Origin: Lyophyllum atratum
Taxonomy: Eukaryota > Basidiomycota > Agaricomycetes > Agaricales > Lyophyllaceae
Length of the DNA: 64,000 nucleotides
NCBI GenBank assembly: GCA_014905825.1
Contig: JACGCN010000084.1
Location: 22,924-86,923, forward strand
Reading direction: 5' to 3'
Under the pieces are notes generated by a model that saw only the letters and a program-made list of their open reading frames with translations, was not told where the DNA came from and searched no databases. Position 1 is the stretch's first letter, and each line of letters begins with the position of its first letter. The position numbers were made by a program, and so were the translations under genes. Positions 45,096-57,364 of this stretch are shown here, one piece after another.

Positions 45096-48000
45096 ATGAG
45101 CAAATCTTCAACTGCATCAGCACCGAAGCCCAGCTCCCGACAAAGTCTGCTTGGTCAAGGGGTCCACCTCAGAATACCTCAGCGCCGACTCCCCCTCGCT
45201 CTCAGTCTCCTGTCCCGTCTACACCCGTGCACAGACACATTCAAGACGTCCTAGTACACTCGGTCAAGGTGTGCCCATAAAGGATGGCGTCAGTGTACCC
45301 CGCGGCAATGTTGGAGCGCTAAAACAAGGCAAGTGTGGCGATGTCTACGCAGCACTACCGTTAATAATCTCTGACGATGTTGCCTTCTATCAGGTTCTGC
45401 TGTTACCTTTGGATCTATAGACGATGATTCAGCGCCAATATCTTCGTCACCCGCTGCCGCACCACCCATCAAATCTGAGGGAGTAAAATCCTTTGGATCG
45501 GTGCCTGCAACATTGGGCCACGTCAATGGCCAAATCTTCCCTCTCGTCGAGACCGTCGTTGGCCCAATCGGCATCTTCGTCCTCGTCGACACCTCCGCCT
45601 TCAGTGCCACCAACGCCTTCTAAACCCGCGAAAGTGGACATTATGAAGATGTTTCAAAATCCCTCATCGGCACCTTCCTCCTCGACCCCGTCCGATACCT
45701 CCTCCCCGTCACTCCGTCCTTCAACTCTCCCGGCACAGTCATCATCACAGCATCCGCAAGGCCAAGCTCCTCCATCCCAACTGGGTTCTCATCCATATAC
45801 ACCGTTTGTCCCAGGTGGCGGTCGGCCACAGCAACAAAATCCCGGTCCAGGCGGAAGCCCCTCGTTCTCCAGTCTATTCGCGCCAGATCCCGAACGGTAA
45901 CGGTCCTCGCCCACAAGGCGGGCCCAACGGCGGACCTTCTCAAATGTCGTCGGGCTTATCTAGTCCACGATTAGGACATCATCCACACGCTGGGCCGCCG
46001 TCAGGCATGCCCCCTCCGAACATGCAACCCCAAATGCAGCCGCAGATGCCTGTACCGGGATGGCCTGGTTACTACGTAAGTCCTGATAATGTCTTACTCA
46101 TTGTGTTACCTAACCACCGGGATGCTACTTTCGCGCAGCAGTACCCAGGGATGCCTGACCAACAGCACTACATGCCTCAATATGGGGGCCAGTGGTACCC
46201 GATGCCTCCCCAGATTGCAGCCACAGCAACAACATCAACATCCTCACCATCCCCCACCGCCTGGTAGCCATGGTCCACCTCATAATGGCATGCCCATGTC
46301 ACCCCGCAGCCAACCTCCTACTCTCCAGCCTGGCACACCAACCCAGGCTCACGCAGTGCCCAGCGCTATCCAGTCCCTCATCCTCCTCTGCCACATTCCC
46401 ACACCCATTCTGCCTCCAACAGCATCAGCATCACTTCTCCTCCCCCTACGCCCTCGACAGCTACTGGACGCCTCAATGCTAACTCTTCTGCCTTTGTCCC
46501 CGGGACTCGGTCGTCCAAAGTCGTGTTGAAGAACGCGGACGGACTCGAAGGTTGACATCGCCTCCATTACGAAGACCCCAATATCTGCCAATACCTCTGG
46601 TTAATCTTCCCCTGCGCCACGCTCTGGCTTCAGGCAAGGCCAGTCCCTAAACACTGTGCTACAGCCACCAACGCCCACAGGAGACCAACAAGCGTTAGAA
46701 TAGAGACCGTGGAGGCGCGGCAGAAGCGACTTGCGGAAGAGGAGAAGAGGAGAGAGAAGGAGCAAGAGCGGGCCAAAGCGAAAGCTGAGGCTGATGAGAA
46801 GGCCAAGAAGGAGAAAGAAGAGAGAAGGACAGGCAGGAGAAAGAGGAGACGGAGAAGAAGCGGAAAGAGGCCGAGGAGAAAGAGGCTGAACGGGTGTGCA
46901 GAAGGAGGAGGAGGAGAAAGAGCGGATACGGAAGGAGGAGGAGGACAAGGCAACGTGTCAGGAAGGAAGAGGAGGAGAAGGAGCAGCTGCGCAAGGACGA
47001 GGAGGAGCGTAAACTCAACGAGGCAGAGGTGGAGCAGGAGCGCATCAGGAAGGAGGAGGAAGAGAAGGAACGGCTACGTCAGAGGATGAGGCGGAGAAGG
47101 AGCGCGTCCGTCTGGAAGAAGAGGTGGCGAAGGCCGAAGCACACGTTGAGGGCCGCCGCTGTTGTCACTGAGTCTGTGAACTGGAGGCCGCCTGTCGAGG
47201 CTACAGAGGAAGATGGTGAACTTCCAGAGACTGAGGAACCTGAAAGGAAGTTGTTGAGACGAAGGAGGAAGAAAACGAGGGATTGCTACGGATCAACACT
47301 GCCACTTCGCCTACGATCGACTTTCCCCAAGAAATCACGCCCCGGCCCACTTGACCTTTCCAACACCAAGAGCGGAAGTATCTCTCAACCCCTTCCATCT
47401 GCTCTTGCTACTGCCAGACATATCGAGAACCTTGATAGCGTGTCTTACCCCGAAGGCATCAAGAGCCCTGCAGTCGATCTCAACCGTGATGCGAAAGATG
47501 GAAGTTCAGGTATGTAAATGAAGTCTTCCGGAAGCCCCACACTTACGTTTCTGTTGTTCTAGATACGACCGTGGTTTCCTTCTGCAGTTCATGGAGATCT
47601 GCAAAGAGAAGCCTGACAACCTTCCTCCTCTCGATGCCATCGGCCTCGAACCCAATGGCGATCCCAGCCTGTCCATGAGTCGCGGCGGCTCTGGCCGCCA
47701 CAGGCAGGGCTCCGGTGCTGCTCCCTCCTTCCCGACAAGCCTCTGTTGGCTAGGCTTCACGACCTCCGGCTTGGCAAAGCCGGAGGACAGAACCCTTTCA
47801 ACAGCATGGGCAACTTCAGCAGCGCCTCCAAGCTCAGCAGCGACGAGCGTTTCAACCTTGCTAACGCCAGCCGCTCTGTGTCTGTCAGTGGTGCTCCCAT
47901 GCCTTTCGGTCGTCCCTCTCAGATGCAACGGACGGCCAGCCAAGGCGGTGTTGGTGGTACACCGATGTCCAGCAACCGCACTCGCAGCAAGCGTGGCGAG

Positions 48001-50030
48001 AAGCGCGGTGACGGAAACAAGGCTGGTGGTGGGCAGCAGCATGGGTTCGGCCATGGCCAGTCGAGCATGGGACAGACCATGTCGATGGACCTTGGCACCT
48101 CTTCAAGCTAGTGCCAACCGTTGGGACAGGAAGACGGTCGGTAACGTGGATCCCGATCGCCTGAGATCGTGGACCGCAAGGTCAAGGGTCTGCTAACAAG
48201 CTCACCATGGAGAAGTTCGACTCCATCTCGGACCAAATCATCGCATGGGCGAACAAGTCGGAGAAAGAAAAGATGGACGACACTCATCCAAGTCATCCGT
48301 CTTGTTTTGAGAAGGCGACGGACGAGGCGACGTGGTCGAGATGTACGCCCGCCTATGCCGGAAGATGATGGAGCGTATCAGTCCGCAGGTCCAGGACGAC
48401 GGCATCAAGAACGCAGAGGGCAAGCCCATACAGGTGGTCAGCTCTTCCGCAAGTACCTGCTGAACAGATGTCAGGAGGATTTCGAGCGTGGATGGGTCGC
48501 CAAGGAGGCTACTGCCGCCGCTGCTGCTACGAAGGCAATGGAAGACCAGGCTGCGAAGGCCGCTCACGACAAGAACAGGGTTGATGGTGAAGAAGAGGTT
48601 GTACTCTATTCAGATGAGTACTACGCAGCGCAGAAAGCCAAGCGCCAGGGTCTTGGTCTGATCAAGTTCATCGGAGAGCTGTTCAAGCTCCAGATGTTGA
48701 CAGAACGCATCATGCACGAGTGCGTGAAGAAACTGCTTGGGAACGTCGAGAACCCCGAGGAGGAGGAGATGAGAGTTGTGCAACTGCTGACGACTGTCGG
48801 CGCTATCCTCGACACACCCAAGGCCCGCGCACATATGGACGTGTATTTCTCGCGGATGAAGGAGTTGACGAAGAGCCAGAACGTTAGCTCCCGTATGCAG
48901 TTCATGTTGCAGGTATGCCTTGCATCGAGCCTCTCTTCCCCCCTTTTTCTAACCCTTTTCCCCAGGATGTCCTTGAACTTCGTGAGCGGAAATGGGTTAC
49001 CGTAACACTGTCGCCGCACCTACGACAATCGCTCAGATCCACGAAAACGTAAGTGGAATCACAACAATATCATAGCGTCCGCCTAATCCGATGATTATTA
49101 GGCTGCCAAAGAGAAGGCCGCGGCAGAGAAGGAGTCTTATCAACGCCAGATCAGCATGTCCCGTGGCGGCTCGCGCGCGTGGTGGTGACCGTGGCGACTT
49201 CCCGCAAGTCGGCCCAGATGGTTGGGCAGTCGCTGGAGGTAACGGGCCCTCTCGCCCTCCTCCCAAGGCTGGAGATCTTTCCAACTTTGGCAAGATTACC
49301 AAGAACACCGCCATGACATTCGGACCCAGTAGCGTCTTCGCGGGCAAGAAGGAGAGCAAACGGGAATCCCTCTCGCGCACAAGCTCGAGCTCGAACATGT
49401 TCTCAATGCTTAGCCAGGGTGCTGACCCGGCAGCAGAAGCCAAAGGTAATTTGTTGGTCTTATACGAATTAACACTGGTGCTCATGTATCATAGCACCGG
49501 AACCGCAACGGAAACGTCTTGTCATGCAGCCTCGTTCGAAACCTTCGGCAGATGAGCGATCAGGATCCATCTGTGGCCAAGTCTGAATCAGAGAACGAGG
49601 GTGATGATGAAGCTCTGGCGGAGATGACTGAGGAACAGGCTACGAAGAAGATCGCAGAGGATTTGAAGGAATTCTTTGCCGTCGGAATCTGGACGAAGCC
49701 GAGGTGTACTTCACAGGTCTTCCTGCCGTTCATCACTTCAGACTTGTCGACAAGTTCGCAACGCATGCTGTTGAGGCGAAAGAAGCCGATGCCGAGCTCC
49801 TTGCACAATTCTTCACTCGCGTTGTTTCAAAAGAACTATCCTCGCCAGCTGCGTTCGAGGAGGGTCTTTCGCCTATCTCGGAGATCATTGACGACATTGC
49901 GATCGACGCACCCAAGGCATTCAGCTTGTTCGCGACGATCGTGAAGAGCGCTGAGCTTGACGAGGAGCGGAGGACACGGCTGGCGTCCAAGTCAATGGAC
50001 AGTGATAAACTTTTCGCTCTGCTATCATAG
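45096..50030 (+). CDS. translation initiation factor eIF4G (reading frame broken by many indels)
   Basis: Scaffold joining eIF4E, eIF4A, PABP and eIF3 on mRNA caps. ATG 45096 (MSKSSTASAPKPSS). A long Ser/Pro/Gln-rich N-terminus is followed by a Glu/Lys/Arg coiled coil (about 46700-47150). The MIF4G domain follows: FLLQFMEICKEKPDNLPPLD, NRWDRKT, FDSISDQIIAWANKSEKE, LFRKYLLNRCQEDFERGW, LGLIKFIGELFKLQMLTERI, MHECVKKLLGNVENPEEEEM. A C-terminal MA3-type domain (LPAVHHFRLVDKFATHAVEA, DDIAIDAPKAFSLFATIVKS) ends at TAG 50028-50030. At least twenty single-base frame breaks occur, densest 45.1-48.4 kb, with later ones near 48995, 49180, 49550 and 49683; each side remains normal eIF4G. One intron, 45329-45393, is GC-AG (GCAAGT). 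eIF4G is essential and usually single-copy, so consensus error is more likely than a pseudogene. Confidence 0.85.
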
Positions 50031-50441
50031 AATCGCATAATAGTCCCGCATTGAATGCATCTAGTATTTCTGTTTTTGCTCATCCTCATCTTCGTTCCCA
50101 TTTCCTCATGCTTTGTTCTTTTTGGCATTTTCTTCCGTTCATCATGCACCCACGTTCCTTGGTATTATTCCCCCGTTGGTTGTGGTACGTAGGTACTTAC
50201 AAGCAACGTAGTCTTTAGCTTGCTGAATGCATAGTTTTGGACAGCTCATGGTGGAGTCATGCTTCGTTTTTTGTCGGATTGCTGGAGCCATCCAGAGACA
50301 TGGTGGTCATATCAGTGTCACGGAGTCTATATATAGCTGCAATAAAAACCATCTGATCCGTGTTGATCGTTGTTGTATGATTCGCCGTTTGGAACTCCTA
50401 CCGTAACATATCGCTCTCCTCTTGGGTGTTGCCTCCCAGCA
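50031..50441. other. intergenic: eIF4G 3' end and TRK promoter
   Basis: 411 bp with T-rich sequence after the eIF4G stop and no protein-like frame; probably a 3' UTR followed by the TRK promoter. Confidence 0.5.
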
Positions 50442-53400
50442 ATGTCCCAGGTCAACATGTCCGACAACATGTCCGACGACGACGACGAATTGGCGGAGGG
50501 CCCTACATGGTGGAGAAAGATCAGAAAACATCTCAACTTCTATCGCATCCATGTCATGTATTAGTGCGTTATTTATACTTTACCTGCCGTTTGATTCTAT
50601 CCTAACACCAGATCATCTTAGTATAATTACACCTATCGTCTTCTCCGGCATATTCTACGCTAGCAATGGCAGATATCCCGTCGCGTACATAGATGGCCTC
50701 TACAGCTGCGTCAGCGCAATGACAGTCTGTGGCCTGACAACACTCAATTTGAGTGCCTTGACCGGATGGCAGCAGGCCATCTTGTTCATTCAGATGTGCA
50801 TCGGCAACCCTGTACGTCCTTCTGACCTTCACCAGTCTATGAGATGTCTTAGATTCCCGTAGGTCGTTGTCTCCTGGGTCACAGTTATTTAAGGAGGTAA
50901 GCCAACGCAAAAATCCCGCATGACGCGATTACCGATCCTGTCACCGCAGGCACTACTTCGCAATTAAATTCGAGCACGTCCTCAAAGCCAATGCGGAGAG
51001 GAAGGCGGCAGAGACTTTGGCCAATCCTGAACGGCGTCCTCCCACTTGGCCCAACCGAGTTTCCGGTTTCCTTCGCAGAGTCCGTACAGATGTTCCAATT
51101 CTCCCTGAGGTCCCAGAGGCGTTCCGAGACGAGGAAAAGAAGAAAGACGTCAATCAGAAGTTGCGGCCAGACATGATAAGAAGGATGGACGATGAACCGA
51201 AACGCATCGACCCGAGCGGTTTTCCAGTTGCTCCGAAAAAAGCATCCACCGTCCACGCAGCACAACCCTCTCACCTCTCATTTGCCCCTTCGTCTTCAGA
51301 CCATGAACGCGCGCAACCAAAGTCACGACGGAGCATTATGGCTATGGCGTGGAAGCAAGAGGAGGTGAGTTAGTCTAGACAGCCCCTTCATTCAACGTTG
51401 AGCTCTTTGGCATAGCCATTTTCGTCGACTATCGGACCCGGGCATGCCCTCCCGCCCAACCTCGCCAGTCACTGGTACGTGCTGATGCATGTTCTGGTAT
51501 GCTTTGTTTCCCAAACCCCTTTGTAGGAACTTTCCCTCGTTCCGATACGATGCAAGATAAACCTGCTCCCGCCTCGTCATCACCCGGGTTCCCCAAGACA
51601 TTTACTCGCACACAAACCATCGAGTTTGCACCCAATAATCCCCGACGTCGTGGTAGGCTAGCCAGAGGAATAGCAAGGGACGAGATTCTAGAGAACGAGG
51701 GGCAGGCACCCGAACCTCTCTATCCCAACGTTGACCACAGTAAGTTGGCCCTTCCCTTCCATCATATGCCCCTTAACTCATTCATATCAGGATCGACGCA
51801 CAGTCGCCGTGGGTCTGTCGCCCGCCAGCCCTCCCTTACCAGCAGTCGAACTCGTGGGTCCAAAAGCTACAAGCACCGTGGATTTGGAGGATTTCCAATG
51901 CCATTCGATATCGTTACTGGCCTCTTCGGTCGCTTTTTCCCGAAACTCAGGCGGAAGGTTACAAGGACGGTCACGATGCCAGTTACGACATCTTTAGTCT
52001 CGCAACAAAGAGACGTGCCGCATGGAGCGAAAGCTGTGCCATACATCTCCTTCAGCGCAATCGTCGGTCGAAATTCCGCCTTCCACCGTCTATCACAAGA
52101 AGAGATGGAAGAACTAGGGGGCGTAGAGTATCGCGCTTTGAACGCTCTTCTGTGGATCGTTGGCGGTGTGCGCGTATTGTCATGATTCCGTCCGACTAGC
52201 TGAACTGATAAATCTCTTGCAGTATCATATAATCTCGCAAGTCATAACCTTCATTGTGATCGTGTCGTACATCTCTATGCCGAGATGGCGCCCCAATTTT
52301 GTCCCTCCTGCCGAAATGCGCCCTCAATCCACCGTGTGGTATGTACTTGCGCCCTAGTTATGTAGCCAGATATGTTTAGATGCCCTTATGACAGGTTCTC
52401 GGTGTTCCAAGCTGTTTCGGCATACACAAACACGGGAATGTCACTTGTTGATCACTCAATGGTTCCTTTTCAGACTGCGTACCCCATGGTCATCATTATG
52501 ATTTTTGCGATTCTTGCTGGAAACACGGCTTTCGTGAGTCACACGATTCTGGCTAAATACCTCAACTAACACTACACATCATCTATAGCCTATATTGTGA
52601 GTTCACTCCTCCGATGTGGTGGATTCTTACACTGTTGCCCACTTCAGCTTGCGTTTCACGATGTAAGGCTCAATGGCTGATGGAGGAATCGCTATATTGA
52701 CCATCATGTTGTTAGATGGTCATTGAGCAAGCTCGTGCCGAAGACGTCCCGTGCCCATGAAACCCTTCACTTCCTGTTAGATCACCCAAGCGTGTTTTAT
52801 CTACCTATTTCCTTCTCACCAAACCTGGTTTCTCCTCACAATTGTGTGTGGACTCACGTGAGCCTTTATACGCCTGCTATAGTTACGTCGTGCTAATCCC
52901 CCTTCGCCAGTGCCACCGATTGGTTCTTCTTCTTGGTCTTGGATAGGCAACCCTGGGACAGAATCAATCCCACTAGGCATAAGATTTCTGGTGGGTCTCT
53001 TCCAAGCTGTTGCGGTCCGGGCGGCCGGTTTTTCAGCAGTGAGTTTGTCAGTTCTGGCTGCCGGCGTCAAGTTCGTTTTCCTGTTCAATTCTTTTGTACA
53101 ACCTGATAACACGTGTCGCAGGGTTCTCTATGTGATCATGATGTACATTAGTGTTTGTAGGTATCAAATTCACTATCTCATTGCACGTAGCTCACGACGC
53201 TATCAGATCCTATTGCGATGAGGTATAGAGCCATTCTTTCTGTGCACTCCCTACTTACATTTCCTTCCAGTATACGGTCAACCAACGTATACGAAGAACA
53301 GTCGTTGGGGATCTTCCCAGATGAAGAGGAAAGTGGCGAGGAGGATTTCAAACCCACCGGCCACAGAGTCACAGTTGGAGTCGCTATCTCGCAATGCACG

Positions 53401-54032
53401 CCCGAAGCAACTTGCATTTGGTAGGTTATGTTCTTGGCTCCACATCGACAATGAAAACTGATGGATGCAGACATGTGGTGGGTTGCTTTGGCCTTGTTCT
53501 TGATCTGCGTAAATGAAGTTGTCGCGTCCTCTCAAAACCTTTGACTACCTTGACACCTTCTACAGCGTCACAATCTCGACAACCCCGCGGTTGCCGTTTG
53601 GTTCAACATTTTCACCGTTAGTAAGTAATCTTATGCACACGTCTTTGATATCTTCTTGACAGCCCCAGTATTCGAACTTGTATCTGCCTATGGAACAGTA
53701 GGGCTCAGCCTCGGTACCCCTAATGTGAGCTGTCAAATTATACGGCGTTTGTTTTTTTTCCAACAAGTTCTCGCAGAACAACTTTTCCTTTCTGGCGAGC
53801 TCCGACCCTTATCGAAATTCATTCTTTGCCTTGTCATGCTTCGAGGTCGCCATCGAATCTACCAGTGGCCATCGATCGAGCTGTCATGCTCCCTTCCGAA
53901 ATGCAGAGACAGCTCGATCAGGACGCCGATACCCAAAGTCGATACAATATATCACAGTCAGGCAGCCATCCTCATGAGGACGAGACGACCTCCAAGGACG
54001 TCTCGATCGGAGGCGCCGCTCATCGCAAATAG
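50442..54032 (+). CDS. TRK-family high-affinity potassium transporter (with frame breaks)
   Basis: Plasma-membrane K+ uptake system. ATG 50442: MSQVNMSDNMSDDDDELAEG, then membrane segment VMYYIITPIVFSGIFYASNG and pore-loop region DGLYSCVSAMTVCGLTTLNL. A long cytosolic loop (about 51000-52100, Pro/Ser/Arg-rich) is typical of fungal TRK. Later pore regions: FQAVSAYTNTGMSLVDHSMV, AGFSAVSLSVLA, FELVSAYGTVGLSLGTPN. It also shows CFIYLFPSHQTWFLLTIV and LYVIMMYISVYPIAM (introns within). The end is IDRAVMLPSEMQRQLDQDAD through GGAAHRK, TAG 54030-54032. Frame breaks near 50892, 51418, 52788, 52945, 53378, 53402, 53775 and 53853 are mostly one missing base from a short run (for example AGGCGG read as AGCG). 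Locus identity is firm; the literal reading frame is not. Confidence 0.88.
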
Positions 54033-55464
54033 TAGAGATGAAACATGAAGGTGACGACGGGCCTTTCTCACCTAGAGTTTATGCGTCCTGTCAGCCTTGT
54101 TGCTTTCTCCGCTATACCCTGTCTTGTCCTAGACTTATCTTATCTAATCACAAGTAGCGTCTATAGGAGCACATGTATTTCATTCGTGGATACTCGTTTC
54201 ACAGTAAACAGGGACTATGGAGCGATCAAGCAAGGCACCTGCGCACTGTTAACCTTGACGCTTCTGCATTGCATCGAGTGCTGAACATGCACGATCCACG
54301 CACTGGATGGAGCTTTATTTGATTAGCGGTTCTTCTTTCGGCTTATCAGGACGATCGCGGCTAGTTTGAGGCTGTTGAGGTCATCATGCGGGAAACACGA
54401 GGCACACGATGCACGCTTGCAATGACTCGTTTGCGATGGGTGCATTGCTACAAAAGGTCCCGCGGCCAAATCCCATCCGCATATTGGACCTTGTTCATCG
54501 CGCGACCCAGAAATGAACTCCAGCTACCCAGTATTCACGGAGCAGAACTTGAACAAGGTGCGTGGTTCAATGGTGTGTTTGGCGACATGAGCTCGAGCTC
54601 AAGAGTACTAGGTCCCAGTTGAGATGGACCTTTGTGATTGTTGCGGACCATGAGACTCTCCACAGCGAAGGTAAATGAATGCACCTCCGAATTGCAGACG
54701 CCTGACCCTCTCCGGAGAAAGACAGCGGAAAGCGACGTTGCCGACGCCCTGATGCAGGAAAATCAGAGCTACTAAGTATGCCTCTAACGCAGACCGCACG
54801 CGTGCCATGACTCACACATACTTCAGACCCCCGAAAGGTCGGCATCCACAAGTCCAAGCCCGTCCTCCGACAACAACGAATCGTACGGATGCGTTATCTG
54901 CAAACCATCCGGCAGCAGCTCGACAACTATGTCACAACCGGTGGGGACTACCTCGAGGCGATATTCACACATCGCGAAATATCTTCGTCCTTTCCCGGCG
55001 CGCACCACCAATGCGCTCGCGGATTCAGCGATATAGCATGTATGCTTGAGCAGCGGGCCTGGAGAGCAGATCGAGATGCAGACACAGAAGCGGTGACCGC
55101 TTTCCGACTTGAAGCATGGTCAATTGCAGCTTCACTGTGAGTTGTCGGATCTTGGTGAAACGAAGTCCTCTTGCTGAAAGCCATTCGCCAGACCCTCAAC
55201 ATCGCAGCAGGGCCCAATCGTTCAATAGGCATTCGTCGTATGTCTGCATGATGCCGGCCATGTAGTCAGACATGACTACAAGAGGAGATACGGTTTGTTG
55301 ATGGGTTTATCTTACCTTTGGGAGTTGGTTATTAGTATCCGTGCTTTGGGTTTCATCTTGTTGTACTGTTTCGATAAAGAGCACGCCGAGCGTTCTATTC
55401 AGTCTAACGACGGGGACAAGGCGTGGGCGCAAGTGGTATCCTCGAGTAACCCGGCAGTGAGCTC
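54033..55464. other. 1.4-kb stretch without a supported gene
   Basis: Between TRK (plus) and the NFKBIL1-like gene (minus), both ending here. Several 60-95-residue open frames occur on both strands around 54400-55230. None shows a known motif, and the expected intron joins do not extend any into a longer protein. Given the indel rate in this half of the window, a damaged small gene cannot be excluded. Confidence 0.4.
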
Positions 55465-56634
55465 TCAAGTATTTTCGCTCATTAGCGCGTTTAGGGACCG
55501 CACAACCTGTCCAATGGCCTCTCGGACGGCGTCCTTCTCGGTCTCTCTGACAAGCCCCATAAATCGACCCTCGAACTTGTCAGGATGGAAACGCAAGAAA
55601 GTCTCCCTCAATTTATCTTTCCGCTCCTTCTTCTCTAGTTCTCGTCGGGTCGGGTCCCACCGCGGCAGCAGATGCAGATGGCGGTACAGAAATGCCAGAA
55701 TTGCGTCCTTTGTCAAATGCTCAACGATATTGACATCCGGCGAGAGTAGTCCCCTTTTGTCGGGCTTTTGACGATGCGCTGCAGAACAGGCCAGGGAATG
55801 TCATAGAATCTAAGTTCCCGTAGAGAGGTGTCCGCAGCGTCGTCACCTCGGCCTGATAGAAGCGCTTGCCATCGAATCTCGTATTCCTCCCTCGCATACT
55901 GCCGCTGCCGATCCGCTTTTCTAGTTTCTTTCCGCCGTCGCTCCTCCTCCGCAATCTTCTCTAGGCGCTCGGTCTCCAACTGCGAGCTTTCTCTCCTCCT
56001 CGACGTTGAGCTTTCATAGCCTTCTTCCGCTGTTGTCAGCATACTCATCCGCGTGTGTTTTCCTGTAAAATGTAATTACTCGCTGCCTGTAAGAAATATG
56101 TTGCTGACCTGTACATTCCCCATACGAATCCACTCCGCGTACTCCTCCTCGTCCATGTATTGGGGATTCGCACTCAGGAGGCCATCCGCGCCAACATCGT
56201 CATCGTACACAGGCTTTCCTGGTTTACTCCTGCCATCCGACCTCCACCTCCCTGGTACATGTGCAAAATCGTTAAGCTGCGCTTCCAGAGAGTCAAGCCG
56301 CTCGTCATCCTCGAACGCTCCAAACATCTTCTCTCGGAAACGCTTTTCTTCGATCTCGGCACGAAGCTTCTCATAGTCCGGCGTCATCGAGTTGCTTGGG
56401 TAATTTTGTGCCGAGGATGGACCTGGTTCAAGATCGTTATCACTTGGGGCTCTTCATCGCTCGAGGCCCATGGTCGTGAAGAGCTGTCCTCCTGGCGAGA
56501 CCGCTTCGTGATGGTTCGCCGAAATTGTCCGCAACACCATGCTTTCTCTTACTCTTTGCTTCCCTCCTTTGCTTTTTCCGTAGTTGATGGGCAGCTTCCT
56601 CGTCTGGAGTGCGTTTGAGGCGAAGCTTGGGCAT
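55465..56634 (-). CDS. NFKBIL1-like (IkappaB-like protein 1 homologue) conserved protein
   Basis: ATG 56634 begins MPKLRLKRTPDEEAAHQLRK with a strongly basic segment (KKQRREAKSKRKHG). Then come LEAQLNDFAHVPGRWRSDG and a long charged helix (LETERLEKIAEEERRRKETR). The conserved C-terminal module follows: YEIRWQALLSGR, LRFYDIPWPVLQ, ILAFLYRHLHLLPRWDPTRR, LRETFLRFHPDKFEGRF and VREAIGQVVRSLNALMSENT, stop 55465-55467. The ..YE.RW..L.., ..DIPWP.. and ..WHPD/FHPDKF.. blocks match the C-terminal half of NFKBIL1, which has a J-domain-like look. One intron near 56050-56110 and one probable missing base near 55738 in front of SPDVNIVEH. Its role in fungi is unknown; the basic N-terminus suggests a nuclear protein. 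Confidence 0.75.
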
Positions 56635-56697
56635 GCGCGGAACGTTGCTTGGTTCACTGAGGGTTATGTGACATGGACAAATACAAGGTAAACAAGG

Positions 56698-57284
56698 TCA
56701 AGGTTTTGAACGGAAGGGTTGTATCAGAGTTTTGCGGATGGGCTCAACAACTCGTCTAGAAAACGCGGGAGAAAGGTACAAGGAAACACCAATTCGGACA
56801 GGTATCACGCCTGAAAGATGATTGTAAGGCGCGTGTTACGGAGAAGCCGAAGTGGGTATACCTTCGTTACACCATAAGCAACGATCGCATTTGCTACATC
56901 TCCAGCAATTGGCTTGACAAGTGTGAGGACTGCGATGGAAGTTCCTGTGTCCCAGGTATCCGTTTCTCGTAGCCGAATACACCGTACCGCCGTCCAATCC
57001 TGCTTGCCCAAGCATCTCCTTCCTCGACCCAGGTCCGAAACACTCCCTGAGCCAGTCGTCTTCCGCGGATAAGGTGGTTGCATCTTTGGGACGATGGCGT
57101 TGATGATGCTTTCCGATGCCCAAAGTTCGTGAGCCATAGAAAACGGCGACAAGTGGGACGACGGCTTTTCATGCAGGATTCCAAAGGAGAGTAGAAGAGA
57201 AGGGAGTGGGGTGCCTGTACGCGCTGACAGGGCATTGAGCGCATTTCTGTAGGCCGCAAAATGGCCTTGAGGACCGGGAGACAT
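56698..57284 (-). CDS. small conserved membrane protein, probably mitochondrial (frame breaks)
   Basis: I cannot name the family. ATG 57284: MSPGPQGHFAAYRNALNALS, then LPSLLLSFGILHE. After a frame break come AVVPLVAVFYGSRTLGIG, EDDWLRECF and, in another frame, RTWVEEGDAWASRIGRRYGV / FGYEK. The tail is LTLVKPIAGDVANAIVAYGV / TKV, spliced to IPVRIGVSLYLSPAFSRRVV, TGA 56698-56700. The two hydrophobic helices around the soluble GRRYGVFGYEK block and a small size of about 190 residues fit conserved fungal mitochondrial membrane proteins that I recall only loosely. At least two one-base breaks must be repaired to read it. Divergent from 57365 with an 80-bp gap. Confidence 0.6.
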
Positions 57285-57364
57285 GGTGAGATGAGCCTGA
57301 TGAGGGCCAGGCGAACTTGAAGGTGATCGGCTGTTTTTTGGATTTACCCACGACTGCGTTCTCT

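Noticed and set aside
46700..47100. Arg-rich frames as separate basic proteins
   Set aside because: They are out-of-frame readings of the eIF4G Glu/Lys coiled coil (GAG/AAG-rich DNA read one base off).
45096..50030. eIF4G as a true pseudogene
   Set aside because: Breaks are single-base indels with no accumulated stops or substitutions in any domain, and neighbouring unrelated genes show the same defect; sequence error is the simpler explanation.
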